A DNA stretch of 64,000 bases from Dehalococcoides mccartyi (GCF_001889305.1 NZ_CP013074.1:1178001-1242000); one strand, 5' to 3'. Counted from the stretch's first letter, positions 1 through 9,567 are shown. The notes: generated by a model not told the origin, from the sequence alone. Numbers and translations are program-made.

Positions 1-74
1 AACTGCCCTCTATCCACCTACCCAAGCTGGGTTTTTCCAGCCTGCATTAGTTTTTAAAAATATTTCAAGCTTGA

Positions 75-105
75 AGCCCTCCCCTTAAAAGGAGGGCTTT
101 TTATT
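75..105 (+). terminator. Rho-independent terminator upstream of recG
   Basis: An 8-bp stem (AGCCCTCC with GGAGGGCT) around an eight-base loop is followed by a T-rich run. It would end transcription of a plus-strand gene lying before the window. The 74 bases in front of it hold no gene I can support. Confidence 0.8.
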
Positions 106-174
106 GCAGGGATAGTGTGGACAAGTGAGGGCATATGGTCTATCATTTTTAAAAACCGAAGGCGGAGTATAAAT

Positions 175-2631
175 TTGGGAGCAGATACCGGCGCCTTTAA
201 AAAAATACTTCAGCTGGAAGTACAAAAAGGTTTTGCTGATAACGCCGTTATGGGCGGGCTGGACCACTTTCTGTCCCGCTGGGCAAAGGAAGCCGCAACG
301 GGTATAAATAACCCTGATGACCTGCTTGAATTTCACAAACTGAAACTCTCTGACCCGGGTTATGCCCGAATGTCAGAGGATAAACGCCATAAGTGGATAA
401 CCGAAGTGCTGGCATTTCTGCCCAAGCTGGAAAACCAGCCTGCAGGTGCGCCTGTAACCTGCAAAGTGTCCAAAGCCAAATCTGCTACCAAAACACCTGC
501 CAGACCGAAAACAGACGGCTGCCCACCAGCCCTTGACGGGGATATTTCTTTAGTAAAAGGCATAAGTGCCGCTACCGCCCCCAAATTTCATAAAATGGGC
601 ATCAATACAGTACGCGATCTGCTTTATTATTTTCCAAACCGCCATCTGGATTACAGCCGCCTGAAAAAAATATCCCAGCTGGAAGCAGGGTCTGAACAGA
701 CCATAATTGCCAATGTCTGGCAGTCCAAGGTGAATTACATGGGAGGACGCCGCTCAACCGAGGCGGTACTGGGGGACGATACCGGCAATATGCGGGCGGT
801 CTGGTTTAACAACCCCTATATGGTGCGTAATCTGAAACCAAATGCCAGAGTGGTGCTTTCGGGGCGGGTTTCCATATTTAATGGCAGACCCGTATTTGAA
901 TCCCCCGAATGGGAGGAACTGCCTGACGAAGCTGACCTTATCCATACCGGGCGTTTAGTGCCGGTTTACTCCCTGACCGCCGGTCTTCACCAGCGAAGCC
1001 TGCGCCGCCTGATGAAAAACTTTATAGATATTTCCACCCCCGGTATTTCAGATTTTCTGCCGGAAGATACCCTTAAAAGAACCCGCCTGCTGCCGCTTGC
1101 CGAAGCTATCCGGCAGGCACATTTTCCTGATACGGAAGAATTGAAAGACGCCGCTCGCAACAGGCTGGCATTTGATGAGCTGTTTATCCTCCAGCTTGGA
1201 GTGCTGGCTAAGAAAAAACGTTGGCAAGAACAAACAGGACAGGCTTTAAAGGTAAACCTGCCCGCTATAGACCATTTTATTTCCCGTCTGCCGTTTAAAC
1301 TGACTGATGCCCAGACCAAATGTCTGGCTGATATAAAGGCTGATATTTCCAAGAATGTGCCCATGTCCCGCCTGCTTCAGGGGGAAGTGGGTTCGGGAAA
1401 GACCATAGTCGCCGTTATTTCCCTGTTTACCGCCGCTGCCAACGGGCTTCAGGGAGCATTTATGGCACCTACCGAGATACTGGCTGAACAGCATTTTAAA
1501 AGTGTCACCCGCCTGTTTGCCTCTATCGCCAAAGTGAGCACCCTTCTGGACGGGGTGTATACCTTTGAAGGGTTGCTAGACCGCCCGCTCAGGGTCGCTT
1601 TGATGATAAGCGATATGAAATCCAGCCAGAAAGATATCCTGAAGGAAAAGATTAAAAAAGGCGAGATTGATATAGCCATTGGCACCCATGCCCTTATCCA
1701 GAAGGAAATCCGCTTCAAGTCCCTGGGGCTGGCTGTTATAGACGAGCAGCACCGCTTCGGGGTGGAACAACGCTCTGCCCTCAGGAGCAAGGGAATAAAC
1801 CCCCACATACTTATCATGACCGCCACCCCCATACCCCGCACCTTGGCTTTAACGCTGTACGGAGACCTTGACCTTTCAGTCATAGATGAGCTGCCGCCCG
1901 GACGCCAGAGCATAAAAACCCGCTGGCTGAAACCCGAACAGCGTAACAGTGCCTATAATTTTATACGCAAACAGATTGAGGCAGGACGGCAGGCATTTAT
2001 AATCTGCCCTTTGGTAGAAGAATCTGAGGCGATACAGGCCAAAGCCGCCACCGCCGAATATGAAACCCTATCTTCAGAGGTGTTTCCTGAATACAAAGTA
2101 GCTTTGCTGCACGGGCGGATGAATGCCACTGAAAAAGAAAGTATCATGAAGCACTTTAACGAAGGCAAAATGGACATACTGGTTTCCACCCCGGTTGTGG
2201 AGGTGGGTATAGATATTCCTAACGCAACCGTAATGCTGGTAGAAAGCGCCGACCGTTTTGGCCTTTCCCAGCTGCACCAGTTCCGCGGACGGGTGGGCAG
2301 AGGAACAGAGCAGAGCTACTGCATGTTTCTGGCCGAAAATCCGTCTCTGCTGGGGCAGGAACGCCTGTCTATCATAGAAAGCACCCAGGACGGCTTTAAG
2401 CTGGCTGAGGAAGACCTGCGGCTGCGGGGACCGGGTGAATTTTTCGGCACACGCCAGAGCGGCCTGCCTGACCTGCGCATGGCCAGTATATCTGACGTGG
2501 GGTTGCTGGAACAGGCACGCAAGGAAGCTAACCGTTTGTTTGAGTCTGACCCTGAACTAAACCTGCCTGAAAACAAGGCTTTGGAAGAGGAAATAAGGCG
2601 GGTATGGCCCAAAAAGAGCGAGTGGAGCTAG
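175..2631 (+). CDS. recG: ATP-dependent DNA helicase RecG
   Basis: RecG is a superfamily 2 DNA helicase that regresses stalled replication forks and branch-migrates Holliday junctions. Seen: an N-terminal extension of about 125 residues ahead of the wedge/OB domain, Walker A GEVGSGKT near residue 403, the DEQHRFG motif II near 523, a TATPIPRT motif III and the C-terminal helicase block with QFRGRVGRG. The open frame reaches back to an ATG at 115. The TTG at 175 is the better start because GGCGGAG precedes it by about 7 nt and the ATG has no ribosome site. That gives 818 residues, in the family range. The HNH gene follows after only 7 bases. Confidence 0.95.
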   Translation: MGADTGAFKKILQLEVQKGFADNAVMGGLDHFLSRWAKEAATGINNPDDLLEFHKLKLSDPGYARMSEDKRHKWITEVLAFLPKLENQPAGAPVTCKVSKAKSATKTPARPKTDGCPPALDGDISLVKGISAATAPKFHKMGINTVRDLLYYFPNRHLDYSRLKKISQLEAGSEQTIIANVWQSKVNYMGGRRSTEAVLGDDTGNMRAVWFNNPYMVRNLKPNARVVLSGRVSIFNGRPVFESPEWEELPDEADLIHTGRLVPVYSLTAGLHQRSLRRLMKNFIDISTPGISDFLPEDTLKRTRLLPLAEAIRQAHFPDTEELKDAARNRLAFDELFILQLGVLAKKKRWQEQTGQALKVNLPAIDHFISRLPFKLTDAQTKCLADIKADISKNVPMSRLLQGEVGSGKTIVAVISLFTAAANGLQGAFMAPTEILAEQHFKSVTRLFASIAKVSTLLDGVYTFEGLLDRPLRVALMISDMKSSQKDILKEKIKKGEIDIAIGTHALIQKEIRFKSLGLAVIDEQHRFGVEQRSALRSKGINPHILIMTATPIPRTLALTLYGDLDLSVIDELPPGRQSIKTRWLKPEQRNSAYNFIRKQIEAGRQAFIICPLVEESEAIQAKAATAEYETLSSEVFPEYKVALLHGRMNATEKESIMKHFNEGKMDILVSTPVVEVGIDIPNATVMLVESADRFGLSQLHQFRGRVGRGTEQSYCMFLAENPSLLGQERLSIIESTQDGFKLAEEDLRLRGPGEFFGTRQSGLPDLRMASISDVGLLEQARKEANRLFESDPELNLPENKALEEEIRRVWPKKSEWS

Positions 2632-2638
2632 CTGCAAA

Positions 2639-3337
2639 ATGACAGATGAGATTAAACCGGGACAGGTAATATCCTATCTTGATATGTGCCAAGCAGAGTC
2701 AGTCAATCTACAAAAAGGGATGAATTTCAAACTACGCAATGGTCACAATATTATACTTATGAGTGTGCGTAATGGAGCACCTTACGCTGACAGATTTGAG
2801 AGCGATGGAACTATACTTATATACGAAGGACATGATGTAAACAAAACACCAGAACTCGTTAACCCTAAAAACATTGACCAGCCGATGTACACCCCAGGAC
2901 ATAAACTTACTGCTAACGGCCTTTTCTATGAAGCCGCTCAAAAAGCCAAGCAACACAAAATATTTCCTAAAGTTCGTGTTTATGAAAAGATAAAACCCGG
3001 AATATGGGTTTATAATGGTGTTTTCAACCTAATTGATGCTTGGCAAGAGCCCTCTGATAATCGTAAACTCTTTAAGTTCAAACTAGAGCTAACTTCAGAG
3101 ATTACTAATGAAATAGCAACGCCTATTTTAGATGCTGATATAAGGGCTATACCTTCAGATATAAAACGAATTGTTTGGGCTAGAGACCAAGGTAAATGCG
3201 TAAAGTGCGGCAACAATTCAAACCTTCATTTTGACCATGTTATCCCCTATTCCAAAGGTGGGTCATCGTTAATAGCTGAAAATATTCAACTACTATGTGC
3301 CAGTTGTAACCTCAGCAAACATACTAGCATCGAGTAA
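2639..3337 (+). CDS. HNH endonuclease with SRA/YDG-like N-terminal domain
   Basis: A 232-residue protein. The C-terminal third is a clear HNH nuclease: a CVKC zinc pair near 187-190, the DHV core with Asp199-His200, an Asn near 215, a CASC pair near 220-223 and a final His. The N-terminal 150 residues carry YEGHD near 62-66 and a later VFKF-like FKFKLEL strand, resembling the SRA/YDG modified-base reader found in some modification-dependent HNH enzymes. Function as a type IV-like restriction enzyme is inference. The DNA is visibly more AT-rich than recG and argS, with different codon use, and no methylase partner is adjacent. This suggests horizontal acquisition. It lacks a good ribosome site and may be co-transcribed with recG. 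Confidence 0.8.
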   Translation: MTDEIKPGQVISYLDMCQAESVNLQKGMNFKLRNGHNIILMSVRNGAPYADRFESDGTILIYEGHDVNKTPELVNPKNIDQPMYTPGHKLTANGLFYEAAQKAKQHKIFPKVRVYEKIKPGIWVYNGVFNLIDAWQEPSDNRKLFKFKLELTSEITNEIATPILDADIRAIPSDIKRIVWARDQGKCVKCGNNSNLHFDHVIPYSKGGSSLIAENIQLLCASCNLSKHTSIE

Positions 3338-3380
3338 TTTACCAACTATTTGCTTAAATCATAAAAAACCCCTCCAGACA

Positions 3381-3408
3381 TTATCATCTTCCCATTATGT
3401 GATATAAT
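3381..3408 (+). promoter_or_regulatory. argS promoter
   Basis: TTATCA and a perfect TATAAT are separated by 16 bp, followed by a leader of about 40 nt that carries the argS ribosome site (CGGAG). Confidence 0.5.
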
Positions 3409-3454
3409 CTACTTTCCAGTTTAAACCGCAATAATAAATACTCGGAGTTTAGTC

Positions 3455-5125
3455 TTGAACAGTATCTTAGCTATCAAAAATATTATTATAGAGTCTCTCA
3501 GCCAGGCTCTGGAAAAAGCCCGTCAGGAAGGGCAGATTCCAGCGCTCAGCGTAGACATAAGTATAGAGCACCCCCAAAAAACCAATTATGGTGACTATGC
3601 CACCAGCCTGCCTTTGCGGCTGGCCAAGGCTACCGGCAAACGCCCCATGGAGCTGGCTGAAATACTGGCCGGCTATATTGAACCAGGTGAAGGCATTTCC
3701 AAAGTAAGCGTAGCCCCTCCCGGCTTTATAAATTTCACTTTTTCCAAAGAGTGGCTGTGCAATCTGGTAAAAACCATCCTCAGCGAAGCTGAAAGCTACG
3801 GTAATATAAATATGGGCGGCGGCAGCCGCGTTCAAATAGAGTTTGTCAGCGCCAACCCCACCGGGCCTATTCATATAGGGCATGGGCGGGGGGCAGTGCT
3901 GGGCAGCACCCTTTCAAATGTGCTTAAAGCGGCCGGTTATTATGTTGAAGAGGAATTTTATATCAATGATGCCGGCAGCCAGATAGACGCTTTCAAACGC
4001 ACCCTGTTTGCCCGCTACCAGCAGGCTCTGGGTAAAGATGCGGCTGTGCCTCAGGACGGTTATCACGGACAGTACATGGTAGAGCTGGCGGCCGAAATGG
4101 TAGCCAAATACGGGGACAAATACCTGCAAATGCCGCTTGAAATAGCCCAAAATGACCTGGGGGAGATAGGCATGGCACGTATGCTCTGCCTTATAAGCGA
4201 TGACCTGAAGTCCCTCAAAGTGGATTTTGACGTCTGGTTTTCAGAGAGGTCTCTATATAGCGGCGGGCAGTATAAAACCGCCATGGATATACTTTCGGCC
4301 AACAACTATATTGCCGAAAGGGACAATGCCACCTGGTTCAGCTCCACCCTGCTGGGAGACAGCAAGGACAACGTAATAGTCCGCAGTGACGGCACACCTA
4401 CTTATTTTGCGTCTGATATTGCTTACCACTACAACAAGTTCATTGAACGCAAATTTGACCGGGTTATAAATATCTGGGGGGCAGACCATCAGGGGCATGT
4501 ATCCCGCATGAAAGCCATGCTAAGCGCTCTGGGTATCAACCCCGAACGTCTTACTACCCTGCTTTTCCAGATGATTACCCTGAAACGGGGCGGTGAGCTG
4601 GTACGCCTTTCCAAACGCACCGGTGAAATGATAAGCCTGAGTGAGGTTATTGAGGAAGTGGGGGCAGACGCCTGCCGTTTCTTCTTCCTGTCCCGCTCCA
4701 CCGAAAGCCAGATGGATTTTGATTTGGAGCTGGCCAAAAAGGAATCAGCCGAAAACCCGGTTTATTATGTCCAGTATGCCCATGCCCGTATCTGCAGTAT
4801 TTTGTCTCTGGCAAAAGAAAAAGGGATTTCTTACAGCGGCGGGGATACCGCTTTGCTTGGGGAAGAAGCCGAGCTTGAACTTATCCGCAAGATGGCCGAA
4901 CTGCCCGAGATTGTGGAGACTGTGGCCCGCACCCTTGAACCCCACCACCTGACCTATTACGCCCAGGAACTGGCTAATGCTTTCCACCAGTTTTACAAAG
5001 ACTGCCGGGTGATTTCAGATAATACTGAACTAAGCTCAGCCCGCCTGAAACTGGTAGATGCCAGCCGTATTGTGCTGGCCAGAACCTTGCACCTTATGGG
5101 TATGACCTCACCCCAAAGCATGTAA
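3455..5125 (+). CDS. argS: Arginyl-tRNA synthetase
   Basis: Class I aminoacyl-tRNA synthetase that charges tRNA-Arg. Seen: the N-terminal Add1 domain (about residues 1-110), the [15 protein letters not shown] segment containing the HIGH signature near 130-145, a long Rossmann insertion with the INDAGSQ motif, and a C-terminal anticodon-binding DALR domain ending in RTLHLMGM. There is no classical [13 protein letters not shown] holds that place, as in many ArgRS. At 556 residues the length is normal. The start is TTG, chosen because CGGAG lies 7 nt upstream and because it is the N-terminal boundary of the Add1 domain. Confidence 0.96.
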   Translation: MNSILAIKNIIIESLSQALEKARQEGQIPALSVDISIEHPQKTNYGDYATSLPLRLAKATGKRPMELAEILAGYIEPGEGISKVSVAPPGFINFTFSKEWLCNLVKTILSEAESYGNINMGGGSRVQIEFVSANPTGPIHIGHGRGAVLGSTLSNVLKAAGYYVEEEFYINDAGSQIDAFKRTLFARYQQALGKDAAVPQDGYHGQYMVELAAEMVAKYGDKYLQMPLEIAQNDLGEIGMARMLCLISDDLKSLKVDFDVWFSERSLYSGGQYKTAMDILSANNYIAERDNATWFSSTLLGDSKDNVIVRSDGTPTYFASDIAYHYNKFIERKFDRVINIWGADHQGHVSRMKAMLSALGINPERLTTLLFQMITLKRGGELVRLSKRTGEMISLSEVIEEVGADACRFFFLSRSTESQMDFDLELAKKESAENPVYYVQYAHARICSILSLAKEKGISYSGGDTALLGEEAELELIRKMAELPEIVETVARTLEPHHLTYYAQELANAFHQFYKDCRVISDNTELSSARLKLVDASRIVLARTLHLMGMTSPQSM

Positions 5126-5151
5126 CGAGCTAATCATTTTAAGTTGCAATC

Positions 5152-5181
5152 AGGGCAGACCCCAAACAGTCTGCCCTTTTT
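5152..5181 (+). terminator. argS terminator
   Basis: A 9-bp stem AGGGCAGAC/GTCTGCCCT with an eight-base loop is followed by TTTT. It lies between convergent argS and the RAM-domain gene. Confidence 0.85.
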
Positions 5182-5204
5182 AGCGCCTACCCCGCCGAAA
5201 TATA

Positions 5205-5435
5205 TCAGAGGACCAGACAGGTAACGGTGCGGGTAATACCCTCTGCCGCCTGTATCTTTGAGGTGATAAAATCACCTATTCCGGTAAGGGTGTCCCGCTC
5301 TACCACGGCAATAATATCATACGGACCGGTAACCGCATCTATACTGCATATACCGCTAATCTCCCTGAGGTTGTCAGCTATTTTCCCCGCCTGGGCAGGA
5401 GCGGCCTCAATAAGGACAAAGGCTTTGGCAGACAT
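5205..5435 (-). CDS. Stand-alone RAM (Lrp/AsnC effector) domain protein
   Basis: A 76-residue protein consisting only of the ligand-binding alpha/beta RAM domain of Lrp/AsnC regulators, with the characteristic pattern 'G-x-Y-D-I-I-A-V-V' in the second half. It has no DNA-binding helix-turn-helix. Such stand-alone RAM proteins are known to form oligomers and can bind amino acids or partner with full-length Lrp proteins; the role here is unknown. A strong AGGGAGG ribosome site sits 6 nt before the ATG. It is divergent from fabI. A full-length Lrp protein is encoded at 58509-58991. Confidence 0.85.
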   Translation of the reverse strand: MSAKAFVLIEAAPAQAGKIADNLREISGICSIDAVTGPYDIIAVVERDTLTGIGDFITSKIQAAEGITRTVTCLVL

Positions 5436-5595
5436 ATTTATCCTCCCTGCATCTATTCCCCGGACTTTTTTAGGCTATAATAAAGGCATGATTGATATTT
5501 GAATACGGCAGGCGGTATGGACTATAATATAACACACTTTTTATGCATTTTTTATTTTTGTGACAAATTTATAAAATATTTTGACGGGAGATATT

Positions 5596-6435
5596 ATGAC
5601 TCAAACGTCTTACGGATTGCTCAAGGGTAAAAAAGGAATTATATTCGGCCCCTTAAACGAGCAAAGTCTGGGCTGGAAAATAGCCCTGGCCTGCCACCGC
5701 GAAGGAGCTAAACTGGCTATTTCCAACGTAGCTACCGCCCTTAAAATGGGAAACACCGCCGAACTGGCCCGCATTTGCGGCCAAGCCCCGCTGTTGGTTG
5801 CAGATGCCACCAGCGATGATGAGCTGAAAGCCCTGTTTGCCGAACTGAAAACAACCCTTGGGGAGATAGATTTCATAGTCCATTCGGTAGGTATGAGCGC
5901 CAATATCCGCAAGAAAATACCGTATGAATCTACCAACTATATTTTTTATAACAAAGGGCTGGAGATTTCGGCCATATCCCTGCACAAAATAATCCGTTAT
6001 GCCCTTGAAGCCGGGGTATTAAAAGACAACGGCAGTATAGTGGCACTGTCTTATATAGGGGCACAAAGGGTATTTTCCCAGTATAACGACATGAACGATG
6101 CCAAAGCCCTGCTGGAAGCTATTGCCCGAAATTTCGGTTCCCGCCTGGCAGACCGGGGAATAAGGGTAAATACCGTTTCCCAGTCACCTACCCGCACCTC
6201 CGCCGGTTCGGGAATAAGCAATTTTGATGCCATGTACGAATACGCAAATCTGCTTGCCCCCTTGGGCAATGCCAGCGGGGAAGAATGCGCTGATTATGTG
6301 GTAACCCTGCTTTCAGACCTCAGCCGCAAGGTTACCATGCAAAACCTTTATCATGACGGGGGGTTTTCCAGTGCAGGTATTTCCGAAAAACTGCTTAGTT
6401 TGCTGGAACGCAATCAGCCAGAAGCGGGTGTATAA
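5596..6435 (+). CDS. fabI: Enoyl-[acyl-carrier-protein] reductase (NADH)
   Basis: Catalyses the last reduction of each fatty-acid elongation round. It is a short-chain dehydrogenase of the FabI branch: the glycine-rich FGPLNEQSLGW cofactor loop near residues 17-27, and the Tyr-x6-Lys catalytic pair at about Tyr163 and Lys170 (YNDMNDAK), which is the spacing diagnostic of FabI rather than FabG. An in-frame TTG lies 15 nt upstream, but the ATG at 5596 has GGGAG 5 nt before it. The protein is 279 residues, slightly longer than E. coli FabI. It stands near the other fab genes but is probably transcribed separately. Confidence 0.93.
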   Translation: MTQTSYGLLKGKKGIIFGPLNEQSLGWKIALACHREGAKLAISNVATALKMGNTAELARICGQAPLLVADATSDDELKALFAELKTTLGEIDFIVHSVGMSANIRKKIPYESTNYIFYNKGLEISAISLHKIIRYALEAGVLKDNGSIVALSYIGAQRVFSQYNDMNDAKALLEAIARNFGSRLADRGIRVNTVSQSPTRTSAGSGISNFDAMYEYANLLAPLGNASGEECADYVVTLLSDLSRKVTMQNLYHDGGFSSAGISEKLLSLLERNQPEAGV

Positions 6436-6464
6436 TAGCTTAATCTGTTGAAAGAGAGGGCGTG

Positions 6465-6668
6465 ATGGCCAAAAACTTCAGCCGCCTTATGCTTATATCT
6501 GTTTTAGTGTTTCTGGTCAGTTTCTTTATCCATCTTATGCTGGTTAGCCTGTTTGAAATTGATGATACTTTTTGGGTGATTTTGGGTATGGTGGCAGCAC
6601 CGGCAGGTTTTGCTGTTGGCATTATAGGGCATATGGTGCTTCGATTGAAAAACCGGAGTGCCAAATAA
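6465..6668 (+). CDS. Small membrane protein, two transmembrane segments
   Basis: A protein of about 67 residues with two hydrophobic helices (roughly 8-25 and 35-57) and a basic C-terminal tail. No family recognised. GAGAGG lies 5 nt before the ATG at 6465; an overlapping GTG at 6462 is also possible. It follows fabI by 29 nt and is probably co-transcribed with it. Confidence 0.6.
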   Translation: MAKNFSRLMLISVLVFLVSFFIHLMLVSLFEIDDTFWVILGMVAAPAGFAVGIIGHMVLRLKNRSAK

Positions 6669-6688
6669 ACTGCTTTTTGGTTTTCAAC

Positions 6689-6717
6689 TTGCATGTAATA
6701 TAGCCTTAATCTATAAT
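6689..6717 (+). promoter_or_regulatory. Promoter of the yceD-rpmF-fab operon
   Basis: TTGCAT and TATAAT separated by exactly 17 bp, about 26 nt before the yceD start. This is the likely main promoter for the following six genes, which are separated by at most 28 nt. Confidence 0.7.
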
Positions 6718-6743
6718 AAACTCTGTTTTGTACGAGGAAGATA

Positions 6744-7163
6744 GTGCTGCAATATAATGTAGCCCAGTTGCTGAAATCACCCGTCGGTGCCACCCGCACC
6801 TACCAGCTGGACGATGAAATAAATCTGGAAGGCAGTCCTATCAGGGTATCCGGAGAGGTTACCTTTATCCGTATTGACCGCGGTTTGCTGGTGACAGGGG
6901 GCCTTAATACCCATATGAATCTTAGCTGTGTCCGCTGTCTTAAAGAATTCAGCTGTCCGACCAGCATCCGCCTTGAAGAACGGTTTTTGCCCACCGTAGA
7001 TGTGGTACACGGCTTCGAAGTGGACAATTCTGAAGAGCTTGACGCCTTTTTTATTGACGAGCACCATATTCTGGATTTGAGCGAGATTATCCGTGAAGGT
7101 GCTATAATGGCAACACCCATGAAACCTCTGTGCTCCGGTGAGTGCCGCGGTTTTGAATATTAA
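6744..7163 (+). CDS. yceD: YceD/DUF177 family protein (23S rRNA accumulation)
   Basis: 139 residues of the DUF177 family, whose E. coli and plant members are needed for 23S rRNA accumulation. Seen: the central CVRCLKEF segment and, near the C-terminus, the IREGAIMATPMKPLCSGECRG type motif with conserved Pro-x-Lys-Pro-x-Cys and the second Cys pair, which probably bind metal. The start is GTG with GAGGAAG about 6 nt upstream. Its position immediately before rpmF is the classical arrangement in bacteria and supports the call. Confidence 0.9.
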   Translation: MLQYNVAQLLKSPVGATRTYQLDDEINLEGSPIRVSGEVTFIRIDRGLLVTGGLNTHMNLSCVRCLKEFSCPTSIRLEERFLPTVDVVHGFEVDNSEELDAFFIDEHHILDLSEIIREGAIMATPMKPLCSGECRGFEY

Positions 7164-7191
7164 ACGAATACTAATTTAACGGAGTAAAATA

Positions 7192-7410
7192 ATGGCTCTA
7201 CCTAAAAGAAGACTTTCCCATTCCCGCCAGGGTAATCACCGGGCTCATGTAGCCCTGAGTGCCCCGGCTGTAATGGAATGCCCCCAGTGCAACAGCCCCA
7301 AGCTTTCTCATCAAGCCTGTTCCGTTTGCGGCACTTACAAAGGACGGACTGTGATTGATATGGAAGCGATAGCCAAGAAAAAGGCTGACAAATCCAAGGG
7401 TCAGCAGTAA
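7192..7410 (+). CDS. rpmF: 50S ribosomal protein L32
   Basis: 72 residues. The N-terminal MALPKRRLSHSRQGNHRAH basic region and the four-cysteine zinc ribbon (CPQC near residue 32, CSVC near 45) identify L32 of the zinc-containing form. GGAG lies 7 nt before the ATG. The gene lies between yceD and fabD, as in many bacteria. plsX and fabH, which often follow rpmF, are absent here. Confidence 0.97.
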   Translation: MALPKRRLSHSRQGNHRAHVALSAPAVMECPQCNSPKLSHQACSVCGTYKGRTVIDMEAIAKKKADKSKGQQ

Positions 7411-7435
7411 TTTTCGGTTGGTCAGTTTTTAAGGC

Positions 7436-8368
7436 ATGACTGAGATTAAAACAGCTTATGTCTTCCCCGGTCAGGGTGCCCAGTTCGTGGGCATGGGACG
7501 GGATCTGTATTCCAAGTTTCATTCCGCCAGAGAGCTTTTTGATCTGGCGGATAAAGCTTTGGGATTTTCATTGTCAAAACTGTGTTTTGAAGGGCCTGAA
7601 GAGAACCTTAAAGACACCCGCAACTCCCAGAGTGCCATTGTCTGCCACAGCCTATGTGCCCTTGCAGCTTTTATGGAAAGCGGCAAGTCAAAGCTCCTGC
7701 CCGAACCTTCTTTTGTAGCCGGGCATTCACTGGGTGAATATTCGGCTCTGGGTGCAAGCGGCATACTCCCCTACCCGCAGGCTATTTTACTTTCCCGCAA
7801 AAGAGGGGAGCTTATGGCGGAAGCGGCTGCCAAAACACCGGGTGCTATGGCAGCTGTTATAGGACTTTCGGAAGAAATACTGTCTGATATCTGCCTTAAA
7901 ACAGGCTGTTACATAGCGAATTTCAATTCTCCCGGACAGATGGTTATCAGCGGCCTGAAAGAGGCGGTAGAGCAGGCATCCGTCCAAGCCAGCGCCAGCG
8001 GAGCGATGAAAGTAGTACCCCTGCAGGTAAGCGGCGGGTTTCATACCCCGCTTATGTCGCCAGCTTCCGCCGGTTTAAAAGAAGTACTTAACTCTATCAG
8101 TTTTGATACCGCCAAAATACCTTTGGTAGCCAATACTAGTGCCAGTCCGCTTACCAATCCGCAAGATATAAAAAGCGAACTGGCCTGCCAGCTGACCGGC
8201 GGTGTCCAGTGGCAAAAAAGCATAGAAAACATGATAGCCGCCGGGGTAAATACCTTTGTTGAGATTGGGCCGGGCAAAGTGCTGGCCGGCCTGATTAAAA
8301 GAATTAACCGCAGTGTCAGTATCTACAATATAAACGATACCGCTTCTATCCAAAATTTTAGCGTATAA
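7436..8368 (+). CDS. fabD: Malonyl-CoA:ACP transacylase
   Basis: Transfers malonyl groups from CoA to acyl carrier protein to feed type II fatty-acid synthesis. Seen: FPGQGAQ near residue 10, the nucleophile motif GHSLGEYSA with Ser98, and the downstream GGFHTPLM motif with the catalytic His near 200. At 310 residues it is full length. The stop overlaps the fabG start by one base (TAATG), implying translational coupling. Confidence 0.96.
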   Translation: MTEIKTAYVFPGQGAQFVGMGRDLYSKFHSARELFDLADKALGFSLSKLCFEGPEENLKDTRNSQSAIVCHSLCALAAFMESGKSKLLPEPSFVAGHSLGEYSALGASGILPYPQAILLSRKRGELMAEAAAKTPGAMAAVIGLSEEILSDICLKTGCYIANFNSPGQMVISGLKEAVEQASVQASASGAMKVVPLQVSGGFHTPLMSPASAGLKEVLNSISFDTAKIPLVANTSASPLTNPQDIKSELACQLTGGVQWQKSIENMIAAGVNTFVEIGPGKVLAGLIKRINRSVSIYNINDTASIQNFSV

Positions 8369-9120
8369 TGGGTAAGATGCTGAGTTTAGACGGCAAAACA
8401 GCCCTGATTACCGGCTCCGGCAGGGGCATAGGCAAAGCTATAGCTTTACGGTTTGCCGAAGCGGGGGCAAAAGTGGTGATAAATAGTCTTTCGCCCGCCG
8501 GTGAAGAAACGGCTACCCAAATACGTTCTAAAGGCGGTCAGGCTGTATTTGTTCAGGCAGATGTAAGCCAGAGCAGCGGAGTAGATGCCCTCTTCAAAGC
8601 CGCCCAGGAAGCCTACGGCGGGGTGGATATACTGGTAAACAATGCCGGCATAACCCGTGACCAGCTGACCATGCGTTTATCCGAAGAAGACTGGGACAGT
8701 GTAATCCAAACCGACTTAAAGAGTGTCTTTTTATGCTCCAAAGCCGCCCTACGCCAGATGCTGAAAAACCGCTGGGGACGGATAATAAACCTCAGTTCCA
8801 TAGTGGGTTTAAAGGGCAACCCCGGTCAGGCTAACTATGCCGCAGCCAAAGCCGGCATTCTGGGATTCAGCTGCTCTCTGGCTAAAGAAGTGGCCAGCCG
8901 CAATATAACCGTAAATTCCATAGCCCCCGGTTTTATAGAGACCGATATGACCGCCGCTTTGTCCGAAGAGCAAAGACAGGCCATAACAGAGCGTATACCC
9001 ATGCAAAAACTGGGCACAGTGGAAGATGTAGCCGCTTGTGCATTATACTTGGCGGAAGAAGATGCCAAATACATTACCGGACAGGTAATAAGCCTGGACG
9101 GCGGTATGTCTATAATATAA
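8368..9120 (+). CDS. fabG: 3-oxoacyl-[acyl-carrier-protein] reductase
   Basis: NADPH-dependent reductase of the elongation cycle. Short-chain dehydrogenase with the TGSGRGIG cofactor loop near residues 14-21, NNAG near 90, and catalytic Ser, Tyr157 and Lys161 (YAAAK). The C-terminus ISLDGGMSI is typical. 250 residues. The ATG overlaps the fabD stop; an internal ATG three codons later is an alternative start. Confidence 0.95.
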   Translation: MGKMLSLDGKTALITGSGRGIGKAIALRFAEAGAKVVINSLSPAGEETATQIRSKGGQAVFVQADVSQSSGVDALFKAAQEAYGGVDILVNNAGITRDQLTMRLSEEDWDSVIQTDLKSVFLCSKAALRQMLKNRWGRIINLSSIVGLKGNPGQANYAAAKAGILGFSCSLAKEVASRNITVNSIAPGFIETDMTAALSEEQRQAITERIPMQKLGTVEDVAACALYLAEEDAKYITGQVISLDGGMSII

Positions 9121-9131
9121 GAGAGTAAAGA

Positions 9132-9563
9132 GTGACGACCAGCAGACGCAAAGCACGTGAAATAGTCCTTCAAGCCCTGTACGAACAAGACTTAGCAGGG
9201 CATAATGCCGAAGATGTTTTAAGACGCCTTTTAACCGAAACCCCTCAGACTGAAGAAAACACAGAGTTTATTTTCAGGCTGACCAATGCCGTAGTCAAGC
9301 ACAAGGAACTGCTGGATGAAAATATCCGCCAGTTTGCTTCCGCCTGGCCGGTGGAGCAGCTTTCCTATATTGACCGAAATGTCCTCCGGCTGGCCATTTT
9401 TGAAATTATCCATGAAAATGACGTACCTGTAAAAGTAGCTATTAACGAAGCAGTTGAACTTGCCAAATCATTTGGGGGCAACTCTTCTGCCAGATTTATA
9501 AATGGGGTTCTCAGTTCTGTCAGCAAAGCTCTGGCAGATACAGCAAAGCAACGGGAGGAGTGA
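9132..9563 (+). CDS. nusB: Transcription antitermination protein NusB
   Basis: Binds boxA RNA with S10 in rRNA antitermination complexes. The 143-residue all-helical protein shows the family start ([16 protein letters not shown]) and the C-terminal signature region around [16 protein letters not shown] and FINGVLS. The start is GTG. It lies 11 nt after fabG and 4 nt before acpP, so a transcription factor sits within the fatty-acid operon. Confidence 0.95.
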   Translation: MTTSRRKAREIVLQALYEQDLAGHNAEDVLRRLLTETPQTEENTEFIFRLTNAVVKHKELLDENIRQFASAWPVEQLSYIDRNVLRLAIFEIIHENDVPVKVAINEAVELAKSFGGNSSARFINGVLSSVSKALADTAKQREE

Positions 9564-9567
9564 AGGA

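Noticed and set aside
4641-4952. 103-codon plus-strand frame inside argS
   Set aside because: A shadow frame in another register of a well-supported gene, with no ribosome site.
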